A program made the translations under genes and the position numbers. 28,677 bases of DNA from CAZGSG01 sp964528095 (GTDB lineage Bacteria; Bacteroidota; Bacteroidia; Chitinophagales; Chitinophagaceae), in contig CAZGSG010000029.1 of assembly GCA_964528095.1 (NCBI GenBank), positions 1-28,677 of the forward strand. Reading direction: 5' to 3'. Below, one piece after another: positions 5,766 through 12,398 of the stretch. The notes below the pieces were generated by a model that made no database searches, was not told where the DNA came from, and worked only from the letters and a program-made list of their open reading frames with translations. Positions within the stretch are counted from its first letter, which is position 1; each line of letters opens with the position of its first letter.

Positions 5766-5945
5766 ATGGGAATTGGCCTGTTGACAGTGAACCAGATGCG
5801 TGTTTCAAAGAAGCACCATAGTGCAGACGTAGTAACTATCTGTATGCTGTTGCTCCGATAGCGCGGTTCCCACCATAATCTGTAGGTCAGGGGTTCAATT
5901 CCTCTTCCCGGTTTACCGGGATAGCTCAATGGTTAGAGCAACAGA
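5765..5945 (+). ncRNA. Circularly permuted tRNA-like RNA with 5' stem domain
   Basis: The tRNA modules occur in permuted order: anticodon-stem 3' strand TCTGT (5879-5883), variable AGGTC, T arm AGGGG-TTCAATT-CCTCT (5889-5905), acceptor 3' strand TCCCGGT (5906-5912), a 2-base TT linker, acceptor 5' strand ACCGGGA (5915-5921), U8, A9, D arm GCTC-AATGGTTA-GAGC (5924-5939), base 26, anticodon-stem 5' strand ACAGA (5941-5945). All 7 acceptor, 4 D and 5 anticodon pairs are Watson-Crick; the T stem has one wobble. Spacings, G18G19, A14, A21, T54T55C56 and A58 are canonical. Bases before TCTGT are CATAA, as in a CAU (Met/Ile) loop, but no U33 is supplied. Upstream, GATGGGAATT (5765-5774) pairs 9 of 10 with GGTTCCCACC (5865-5874), closing a further domain. 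Covalent closure would need ligation. Confidence 0.85.
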
Positions 5946-5952
5946 CAAACAT

Positions 5953-6022
5953 GTGGGTTCGAATCCCACCCCTGTTCATTTAGGGATGGCGGAATTGGTA
6001 ACGCAAAGCACTCGGGATGCTT
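5953..6022 (+). ncRNA. Second permuted tRNA-like RNA, Pro(CGG)-type anticodon arm
   Basis: Order: T arm GTGGG-TTCGAAT-CCCAC (5953-5969), an acceptor-like hairpin CCCTG (5970-5974) with TAGGG (5981-5985), then U8-like T5987, G9, D arm GCG/CGC with GAATTGGTAA loop (5989-6004), base 26, and a complete anticodon arm AAGCA-CTCGGGA-TGCTT (6006-6022) with U33 and anticodon CGG (Pro). The break therefore falls in the variable region. The acceptor helix is weaker than in the preceding permuted RNA (five pairs including one wobble, one unpaired A). An alternative is that CTGTT (5972-5976) pairs with AACAG (5940-5944), giving only a T-arm minihelix and leaving the D/anticodon part as a 5' tRNA fragment. 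It begins 7 bases after the previous RNA's last stem strand. Confidence 0.55.
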
Positions 6023-6319
6023 GATTCACAGAAGCTCACCACTTCTTAAAAAAGGTGAAGGAACTAAAGCAGGTGTTGCATTCCGGTGAACTTATTTATT
6101 TCCGAAAGAAATAAAATAAGTGCTCACAGTCAGGTGAATGCCCGCGGAAAGGAAAAACCAGTTTAGGAGATTGATCACTCCGTCTTAGTATGATGATAAA
6201 ATGCCTGGATGAACTGATTGACTAAATAAATTGAAACCCTCTCCCCGTATTCAAAGGATGGAATGCAATACAGGCTTTATTAAAAATTAAACCCGCCGCA
6301 TAGCGGCACAAAATAGAAG
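6023..6319 (+). other. Leader of the SPFH/rtcB genes, structured
   Basis: No reading frame or complete tRNA arm set is seen here. A 12-bp hairpin with one bulged A (CTTATTT.. with ..AATAAG, 6090-6119) is the strongest structure. The segment GGTGAA recurs near 6054, 6085 and 6133. A 5-bp hairpin GCCGC-ATA-GCGGC (6294-6306) ends 13 bases before the SPFH start codon and could affect ribosome access. Confidence 0.5.
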
Positions 6320-7423
6320 ATGATGAAAAATGTAAAAGTGAATGCCTACCAGGTTGGATTGGTATTTAAAAATGATGGGTACAAAAGAATGCTGACAGAA
6401 GGTTCATACTGGTTCTGGGGTAATGAAACGGTTTTGATAGCTGATGTTACCAAACCATTCATTGCACCCGTGGAGTTGAACATCCTTTTGAAGGATGAAC
6501 AATTGGCAAGTGCATTACATGTTGTTGAGGTTGCTGACAATGAGATCGTATTGTTATACGAAAATGGTTTATTGAAGCAGGTATTGACAGCAGGCAGGTA
6601 TGCTTACTGGAAATCGGTAATAAAATATGAATTTATCAGGGCGGATATCAGTCGTATCGATATTGATCCGGCAATTGACCGGGCCACATTACAAAATAAA
6701 CTGGTAATACCATATGTTCGTACCATCGAAGTACAGAGCTATGAGAACGCCTTGTTGTTTGTAGATGGTCAGTTTGTAAAACAATTGCAGAGCGGTGTGT
6801 ACTATTGGTGGAAGAACAGCATCCTTGTACATATTGGCAAAACAGACAACAGGCAACAGCAGTTGGAAGTAAATGGTCAGGAGATCCTTACAAAAGATAA
6901 GGCAGCCTTGCGGATCAATGCCTGGGCGCAGTATAAAGTGGTGAACATCGAAAAAGCATTGCTGGATAACAAGGAATACAGCATGCAGTTGTACATGGTG
7001 TTCCAGTTGGCCTTGCGGGAATATATCGGTGGTTTGGGTTTTGATGAATTGCTGGAGAAAAAAGAGACCATTTCATCTTTTATATTAACAGCTGTACAGC
7101 AAAAAGCGACAGCGCTTGGTGTGGAGGTAAATGATTTTGGTATCAGGGATATCATATTACCAGGGGATATGAAAGAGATCATGAACCAGGTATTGGTTGC
7201 GGAGAAGAAAGCACAGGCCAACACGATCACCCGGAGAGAAGAAACTGCCAGTACCCGGAGCTTATTGAACACTGCCAAACTGATGGAAGATAACGCGATG
7301 TTGTGGAAGTTGAAGGAGATGGAGTATGTTGAAAAGATCGCGGAGAAAATCAGTAATATCAGTGTGAGTGGCAACGGTGCATTAGTAGAACAATTGAAAC
7401 AGATCTTTGTACCGGCAAAATGA
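6320..7423 (+). CDS. Soluble SPFH/band-7 (slipin-like) protein
   Basis: A 367-residue SPFH-domain protein lacking the N-terminal membrane hairpin of classical slipins. The N-terminal 165 residues contain three copies of a motif of the form LhF..G...hL..G.Y..W (about 10-33, 75-97 and 141-164). The SPFH core follows (about 165-290: INAWAQYKVVNIEKAL, FQLALREYIG, LGVEVNDFGIRDIILPGDMK), then a charged helix (AEKKAQANTITRREETASTRSLLNTAKLMEDN) of the sort that drives oligomerisation, and a short tail ending IFVPAK. SPFH proteins build large rings; a version of this type next to rtcB is a recurring neighbourhood in bacteria. It starts MMKN after a structured leader with no clear Shine-Dalgarno and is 106 bases upstream of rtcB. 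Confidence 0.9.
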   Translation: MMKNVKVNAYQVGLVFKNDGYKRMLTEGSYWFWGNETVLIADVTKPFIAPVELNILLKDEQLASALHVVEVADNEIVLLYENGLLKQVLTAGRYAYWKSVIKYEFIRADISRIDIDPAIDRATLQNKLVIPYVRTIEVQSYENALLFVDGQFVKQLQSGVYYWWKNSILVHIGKTDNRQQQLEVNGQEILTKDKAALRINAWAQYKVVNIEKALLDNKEYSMQLYMVFQLALREYIGGLGFDELLEKKETISSFILTAVQQKATALGVEVNDFGIRDIILPGDMKEIMNQVLVAEKKAQANTITRREETASTRSLLNTAKLMEDNAMLWKLKEMEYVEKIAEKISNISVSGNGALVEQLKQIFVPAK

Positions 7424-7432
7424 ACGGAATCA

Positions 7433-7521
7433 GTTTAAAGTCCAGAGTTTGATAGTTCAAAGCCACAGGGAAGCAACGGGTGAGTACAAGAACTAAAAAC
7501 CCTGGACCTTAAACTTTAAAC
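7433..7521. repeat. Long imperfect inverted repeat between SPFH gene and rtcB
   Basis: The left arm (7433-7458, starting GTTTAAAGTCCAG) and right arm (7490-7521, ending CTTTAAAC) are complementary over about 25 bases, the right arm carrying one extra 7-base unit of the TTTAAAG type. The loop is 31 bases. The hairpin ends eight bases before the rtcB start and may serve as attenuator, processing site or mobile palindrome. Confidence 0.75.
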
Positions 7522-7529
7522 CAATAGTA

Positions 7530-8987
7530 ATGGCAAAATTAAAATTAACAGGAAAAGAAATAAGAGCGATAGGCTACCCGGAAGGACCGGTGGTAAGCAT
7601 TGCTATGCAGGTGATGGAGAAGAATTATAAACATCACACAAAGGAAGAAGTCATGGAGATATTACAAAGAGTATTGACGGCGCCGGTAGAATATAAAAAT
7701 GATGCCGTGTTAGCGTTGATCGCAGAACAATTAATACCGGAAGAAGAAACGGGAGCTGATATTTCATTGAATCAAAAAGGGATACAGTTCAATGTTTTTG
7801 GGACTGAACATATCGAGGAAGGCGCTATGCACCAGATGTACCAGGCAGCAAAATTGCCGGTAAGTGTAGCCGGCGCATTAATGCCGGATGCTCATTCGGG
7901 GTATGGTTTACCTATTGGAGGCGTATTAGCTACTGAAAATGCAGTGATCCCCTATGGTGTAGGAGTAGATATTGGTTGCCGGATGTGTTTAAGTGTATTT
8001 GATATTGATCCGAAGGAGTTGGTACAAAAAGAAAACTATTTCACCCGGGAATTGAACGAGGCGACATTATTTGGAAGCGGAAGACAATTCGATCATGCAT
8101 CCGATCATGAAGTAATGGAAAGAGAAGAGTTTTATCAACTTCCATTGCTGAAGAACTTACATGGACGTGCATGGAAACAATTGGGCTCCTCCGGATCCGG
8201 TAATCACTTTGTAGAATTTGGTATAGTAGCGATTACTGAAAAGGATGCGGTGTTGGGTATAGAGCCGGGGACTTATTTGGGATTATTATCCCATTCAGGA
8301 TCGAGGGCGCTAGGCGCCAATATTGCGAACCACTATACAAAGATCGCCAAACAAATGAGGCGCTTACCTGGTGAAGCCAATAACCTTGCGTGGTTGACAT
8401 TGGATGAAGAAGCCGGTATTGAATACTGGATGGCCATGAATCTTGCAGGCGACTATGCATCAGCATGTCATCATATCATTCATGCAAAGATCGCAAAGCA
8501 ATTGGGGCGAAAGCCAATCAAGCGGGTAGAGAATCATCACAATTTTGCCTGGAAGGAAAAGATCCAGGTAGAAGGAGGGGTCAGGGAAGTGATCGTACAC
8601 AGGAAAGGCGCTACACCAGCCGGTAAAGATGTGCTCGGTATTATCCCGGGCAGCATGACAGCCGATGGTTTTATCGTGAAAGGGAAAGGCGAAGAGGCTT
8701 CCGTCAATTCTGCCTCACACGGAGCGGGAAGAAAGATGAGCCGGACAGCTGCAAACAAATCGATCACAGAGCATGCTTTAAAAGATGAATTAAAAAAGTA
8801 TGGTGTGAAACTGATCGGTGGTGGCCTTGATGAAGCTCCTTTTGCTTATAAGGATATTGAAATGGTCATGAAGAGTCAGCAAAACCTGGTAGAAGTATTA
8901 GGAAGGTTTACTCCCAGGATCGTAAAAATGGACGGTGCTAAGCATAAAGTGTGGGGGAAGAAAAGTGACCAGGTGGCAGGCGAGTAG
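7530..8987 (+). CDS. rtcB: RNA-splicing ligase RtcB
   Basis: A 485-residue RtcB, the GTP- and Mn-dependent ligase that joins RNA 2',3'-cyclic-phosphate (or 3'-phosphate) ends to 5'-OH ends, as made by anticodon nucleases and tRNA-splicing endonucleases. All signature segments are present: DAHSGYGLPIGG (120-131), GVDIGCRM with metal ligand C150, GSGNHFVEFG (222-231), LSHSGSR (253-259), ENHHNFAW (334-341), HRKGATPA (357-364), GIIPGSMTADGFIVKG (370-385) and SASHGAGR (394-401), whose His397 corresponds to the guanylylated nucleophile. Length matches the longer bacterial/archaeal type. No archease or RtcA gene lies beside it in the window. The stop codon lies at the edge of a 34-bp inverted repeat. 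Upstream permuted tRNA-like RNAs are candidate substrates (inference). Confidence 0.98.
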   Translation: MAKLKLTGKEIRAIGYPEGPVVSIAMQVMEKNYKHHTKEEVMEILQRVLTAPVEYKNDAVLALIAEQLIPEEETGADISLNQKGIQFNVFGTEHIEEGAMHQMYQAAKLPVSVAGALMPDAHSGYGLPIGGVLATENAVIPYGVGVDIGCRMCLSVFDIDPKELVQKENYFTRELNEATLFGSGRQFDHASDHEVMEREEFYQLPLLKNLHGRAWKQLGSSGSGNHFVEFGIVAITEKDAVLGIEPGTYLGLLSHSGSRALGANIANHYTKIAKQMRRLPGEANNLAWLTLDEEAGIEYWMAMNLAGDYASACHHIIHAKIAKQLGRKPIKRVENHHNFAWKEKIQVEGGVREVIVHRKGATPAGKDVLGIIPGSMTADGFIVKGKGEEASVNSASHGAGRKMSRTAANKSITEHALKDELKKYGVKLIGGGLDEAPFAYKDIEMVMKSQQNLVEVLGRFTPRIVKMDGAKHKVWGKKSDQVAGE

Positions 8988-9073
8988 CTAAGAGTTAAAA
9001 GAAGAAAGGAGGTTAAAGAGTATTTCTTATGAATATTTTCTTTAGCCTCCTTTCTTCTTTTAACTCTTAGCTA
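8985..9073. repeat. 34-bp inverted repeat between rtcB and convergent gene
   Basis: Left arm 8985-9018 (starting TAGCTAAGAGTTAAAAG) and right arm 9040-9073 are complementary over 34 bases with a single G-T difference; loop 21 bases. The left arm begins with the rtcB stop codon; the right arm contains the stop and the last codons (Ala-Lys-Ser) of the convergent gene. It should work as a bidirectional terminator. Confidence 0.9.
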
Positions 9074-9668
9074 ACTGATTGGCTATTTCCCTCAGGTTGG
9101 TGATAATGATCTTATATCTTTTTTCTTCCCGTCGCATACCCCGCTTACCCAATACAAAATAGGCGTACAACATCCATCCTCCATAAACGGTACTGGCTAA
9201 AATAATGTTTTGCGTAGACCAGTTACGAAAGATCTCGATAAAATAAATAACCATAGCAAGATTGAGTGCAATAAAATAGAATGGCATGTTCCATTTTATG
9301 TGTTTTTTGCTGGAAGAATAATAGGCTTCCCATTGTTGCAAATGTTCTGCTGGAGGAAGGGTATCATCTATGTTTTTTAATTTTCTCCATCCTTTGAACA
9401 TAACAAGGCTTTGCACGAGAACTACCAGCACGATCATGACAAGACCGGCATATGTTAAGGAGGAATGGAAATACAGCCGGGCAAAGAAGCCCGAACAGGC
9501 AATGAAAATACCTGTGATCAATAGCAGGATCGCAGCAATGAGTTTTTCCCGCATCAATTTATTTTTTGAACTGGCAGATTGTTTGATCAGCGTGGCTGCA
9601 TCGATCTTGTTTTTTTCAGCAGGATCAGACTGCTGCCATAGATCTTTTATAGCATCAAAGTCTTTCAT
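9060..9668 (-). CDS. Membrane protein, putative anti-sigma partner
   Basis: A 202-residue protein with a cytoplasmic N-terminus (about 1-40: MKDFDAIKDLWQQSD...) and four predicted membrane segments near 42-62, 70-90, 122-146 and 152-172, ending in a basic tail. I do not recognise the family. Its start overlaps the ECF sigma-factor gene by 14 bases, the usual position of an anti-sigma or sensor protein, so a role in holding the sigma factor is likely but inferred. No zinc-finger HxxxCxxC motif is visible. Confidence 0.8.
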   Translation of the reverse strand: MKDFDAIKDLWQQSDPAEKNKIDAATLIKQSASSKNKLMREKLIAAILLLITGIFIACSGFFARLYFHSSLTYAGLVMIVLVVLVQSLVMFKGWRKLKNIDDTLPPAEHLQQWEAYYSSSKKHIKWNMPFYFIALNLAMVIYFIEIFRNWSTQNIILASTVYGGWMLYAYFVLGKRGMRREEKRYKIIITNLREIANQLAKS

Positions 9669-10158
9669 AACTGTTATATATTTCGCTTAATTGTTTTTTG
9701 ATACGATGGATCTTTACTCGCAGGTTATTTTCGGTTATGCCTGTTATGTCCGCAATCTCATCATAGGGTTTATCTTCAAGTACCAGGGAAATGATAAGCC
9801 TGTCTGTTTCCGCAAGCCGGCTGATGCATTTATACAAAACCTTTACTTCCTGTTCTTTTTGCTGACCATCTTCCGCTATTGCTATCATTTCCGCATCTAT
9901 TTCTGCAAACGATAATTTCTTTTTTCGCAGGTGAGTAAGACAGGTATTTACGGCTATCCGGTAGATCCATGTACTCCATTTTGCATCGCCCCTGAACCGG
10001 GCCATGGCATTCCAGGCTCGCAGAAAAGTTTCCTGAAGCAGGTCTTGCGCAAGCGCCGTGTCGCCCGTATAGCCGAGACAGAGTTTGCCAATGCCTTCAG
10101 CGTATTGATTATACAAAGAAGTGAATTCTTTTTCCTGCTCTTTCATGAATGGCTGCAA
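9655..10158 (-). CDS. ECF-type RNA polymerase sigma factor
   Basis: A 167-residue extracytoplasmic-function sigma factor. Region 2 is seen at FTSLYNQYAEGIGKLCLGYTG and QDLLQETFLRAWNAMARFRG (about 12-60), with the WSTWIYRIAVNTCLTHLRKKK segment, and region 4 at LILVLED-like residues followed by PYDEIADITGITENNLRVKIHRIKKQL (about 130-160). It sits between the hydrolase gene (17 bases upstream) and an overlapping membrane-protein gene. Two in-frame starts exist (Met1 and Met5); the longer is shown. Confidence 0.93.
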   Translation of the reverse strand: MQPFMKEQEKEFTSLYNQYAEGIGKLCLGYTGDTALAQDLLQETFLRAWNAMARFRGDAKWSTWIYRIAVNTCLTHLRKKKLSFAEIDAEMIAIAEDGQQKEQEVKVLYKCISRLAETDRLIISLVLEDKPYDEIADITGITENNLRVKIHRIKKQLSEIYNSYERL

Positions 10159-10174
10159 ATTACCTGAGTACTGT

Positions 10175-11029
10175 TTATTTTAGAAAACTATCTATTTCAT
10201 TATAAAACCAATCTGGCTGATCATACATGATAAAGTGTTTGCTATTGGCAACATGTATCGTTTTATTTTGGAGGTTGCGGTATTGGTGTTGCAATATGCG
10301 ATAGCTGTTGGCTTCGTTTCCATAAAGACTACCCAACACAAGTACGGGCTGGGTGATCTTTTTTATGTTTTGGCGAAGATCTGTAGTAGACATTTCAACA
10401 AGTGTATAACCCAGTGTTTTCCTGTCGCAGGTATAGCCCCAGGTCGCTATTTGCCTGGCACGCAGGGTATCATTTACCTGGAACAGCATTGCTTTTGTAT
10501 TTTGATCGATATAGCCGGAGTCAGGGATATTCTCAAAACTTTTTGCCGTTGCCGCCGCATCATAACGCGGATCGTTTTTTATAGCCCCGGCTGTAACGGT
10601 TGAATCTGCCATGGCAGAAATAAAGGGAACTCCATCTACACAGATCATTTTCCCGAAAAGACCTGGCTCAAGACTGCTTATCCATAAGCTCATAAATGCT
10701 CCCAGGCTGTGCCCGATCAGCATGGGTTTAGTGATTTGTTTTGTTTTTACATAGCGGATTATTTCATCCCGAACGGTTTTTAATACCGGCGTATCAATAG
10801 CGGGTACGCCGGCATAACCTGCTAAAGTGAACACATGGCATTCGTAGCGCTGTTTCAGGTGATCTACCGTTTCTTTCCATACATCGCCGCTGCAACTATA
10901 ACCCGGGATAAGCAAAATGGGTTTGCCTTTACCGGTTACTTCCACTTTAAATGCTGTGAACGGTTGCGCGGATGTTTGCGCTGCGAACAATAGTGTAAAG
11001 GACCACAGGAATAAAAATATCTTCTTCAT
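10175..11029 (-). CDS. Secreted alpha/beta hydrolase
   Basis: A 284-residue alpha/beta hydrolase with a signal peptide (MKKIFLFLWSFTLLFAAQTSA). The oxyanion region is LLIPGYSCSGDVW (39-51), the nucleophile elbow GHSLG (106-110, Ser108), and a late His at SKHFIMYDQPDW is the likely catalytic histidine. The substrate cannot be told from sequence; periplasmic esterase or peptidase-like activity is plausible. It leads a minus-strand run with the ECF sigma factor and its membrane partner. Confidence 0.88.
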   Translation of the reverse strand: MKKIFLFLWSFTLLFAAQTSAQPFTAFKVEVTGKGKPILLIPGYSCSGDVWKETVDHLKQRYECHVFTLAGYAGVPAIDTPVLKTVRDEIIRYVKTKQITKPMLIGHSLGAFMSLWISSLEPGLFGKMICVDGVPFISAMADSTVTAGAIKNDPRYDAAATAKSFENIPDSGYIDQNTKAMLFQVNDTLRARQIATWGYTCDRKTLGYTLVEMSTTDLRQNIKKITQPVLVLGSLYGNEANSYRILQHQYRNLQNKTIHVANSKHFIMYDQPDWFYNEIDSFLK

Positions 11030-11206
11030 TGATTACTATTTAATTACTGGCGGAGCAAGAATATGCGTTTGCTTTCTATAGTTATTGGATGCAAAGGCGA
11101 AAGAATTATTACACGAGCACAACTATTTTTTTTTAAAATCTTGTTGTGCTGAGCTGTTTTGGAGTTTCCGGCGGTATAAATAAACTGTAGAACTTATCTT
11201 CGTCTC

Positions 11207-11896
11207 ATGAAAACAATTGGACTGATCGGAGGGCTCACCTGGCTCTCTACCATGGATTATTACCGGCTGTTGAATCAACTGGTAAATGAAAAGTTGGGCG
11301 GGGTGGAATCTGCGAAAATTATTTTATACTCTGTCAATTTTTCGGAAATAAAGACCCTGACAGAGGCCGGTGACTGGGAGACCATTGCTGATATAATTGG
11401 TGATGCGGGTAAAAAACTGGAAGAAGCCGGTGCAGATTGTTTATTGATCGGTGCCAATACTATGCACAAGATTGCAGATATTGTTCAGGCGGCAATAGGT
11501 ATTCCTGTTATTCACATCGCGGAGGAAACCGCTGCTGAAATACAGAAACAACGCTTAAAAAAAGTGGCGTTGTTAGGAACGAAGTATACAATGCAACTTG
11601 ATTTTTACAAGGAGAAATTAAAGAGACAGGGTATTGAGACCATTATCCCGGATGAGAAAGATATTTATTATATCAATGAAGCTATTTATACGGAAATGGG
11701 CAAAGGGATCTTTTTGCCGGAAAGAAAAGCGGGTTTTATTGCTATTATTAATAAACTAATGAAGGAAGGTGCTGAGGGAGTGATCCTCGGGTGTACGGAA
11801 ATTCCGATTCTGCTGAAGCAGGAGGATCTTACAATCCCTGTGTTTGACACTACAAATATTCATGCGAAGGCTGCCGTGCGATTTGCCCTCGCATGA
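11207..11896 (+). CDS. Aspartate/glutamate racemase family protein
   Basis: A 229-residue member of the Asp/Glu racemase superfamily. It starts MKTIGLIGGLTWLSTMDYY, typical of the PLP-independent amino-acid racemases. The first catalytic site, usually CNT, reads GANTMH (82-87) with Ala at the expected Cys position, whereas the second, GCTEI (195-199), keeps Cys196. Single-cysteine members of this superfamily exist (E. coli YgeA has Thr at the first site), so the protein may be a one-way epimerase or act on an unusual amino acid. It stands alone between the hydrolase operon and a small convergent gene. Confidence 0.85.
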   Translation: MKTIGLIGGLTWLSTMDYYRLLNQLVNEKLGGVESAKIILYSVNFSEIKTLTEAGDWETIADIIGDAGKKLEEAGADCLLIGANTMHKIADIVQAAIGIPVIHIAEETAAEIQKQRLKKVALLGTKYTMQLDFYKEKLKRQGIETIIPDEKDIYYINEAIYTEMGKGIFLPERKAGFIAIINKLMKEGAEGVILGCTEIPILLKQEDLTIPVFDTTNIHAKAAVRFALA

Positions 11897-11925
11897 ATAA
11901 ACCCGGAAAGCAGGGCCGTGTTTTC

Positions 11926-12186
11926 TCATAGACTGGCGCGATTTTCATTTCTTGGTAGTACATCATCAGCATAATCCAGTAATTCGAAAAGATCATACAA
12001 TTCTCCGAGGTAAATATCAAAGTCAGCGGGAAACCCGCTTCTTACCTGGATACTCAAATAATCAAAAAATACACTCCGCAGGTGGCGGCTGAACTCTGCG
12101 GGTGGATGTTGAGAAATGAATTGTTCGAATCTTGTAAACAGGGCCTTTTTCAAATCCTTTCTACGGACACGTTTCTTTTTAGGCAT
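11926..12186 (-). CDS. Hypothetical 86-aa protein
   Basis: A small basic-then-acidic protein: the first 15 residues are almost all Lys/Arg (MPKKKRVRRKDLKK), followed by an amphipathic helical region (ALFTRFEQFISQHPPAEF, HLRSVFFDYLSIQ) and an acidic one (DFDIYLGELYDLFELLDYADD). I do not recognise it. It is divergent from the small regulator at 12399, sharing a 212-base control region, so the two may be functionally linked. Confidence 0.7.
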   Translation of the reverse strand: MPKKKRVRRKDLKKALFTRFEQFISQHPPAEFSRHLRSVFFDYLSIQVRSGFPADFDIYLGELYDLFELLDYADDVLPRNENRASL

Positions 12187-12314
12187 ATAAAAGAGCTAAT
12201 AATACCGGGACTTCCTTACCACTTGTTGAATATCCTTAGCTGTCTTTTTGTATTTGTGGTCCCAATATCTTTGGAAAGACAGCCTCTATCAGCAAAACAT
12301 CCCGTTTCCTGATT

Positions 12315-12359
12315 AATTTGTTTATTTGTAAGGAAATTGTCTACAAATATAAACAAATT
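12315..12359. promoter_or_regulatory. Inverted-repeat operator before the small regulator gene
   Basis: AATTTGTTTATTTGTA (12315-12330) and TACAAATATAAACAAATT (12342-12359) are complementary apart from two inserted bases, with an 11-base spacer. The dyad lies 40 bases before the regulator's ATG and between two divergent genes, as expected of an autoregulatory site. Confidence 0.65.
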
Positions 12360-12398
12360 GCTAATTTATTTAGACTTTTTTCTATTAATTTTTTTACC

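Noticed and set aside
5498..5929. A 143-codon minus-strand frame over the permuted tRNA region
   Set aside because: Its codons are dictated by tRNA-like arms (acceptor, T and D helices) on the plus strand; no start signal or protein-like pattern.
1430..8987. Classical Ro60/Y RNA/RtcR-type RNA repair operon
   Set aside because: No TROVE-domain Ro60, RtcR, RtcA or archease gene is present; only RtcB and the tRNA-mimic idea are shared.
12318..12398. Upstream extension of the small regulator to a non-ATG start at 12318
   Set aside because: The extension would be encoded by the inverted-repeat operator and gives an unlikely hydrophobic/aromatic prefix; the ATG at 12399 opens the familiar N-terminus.
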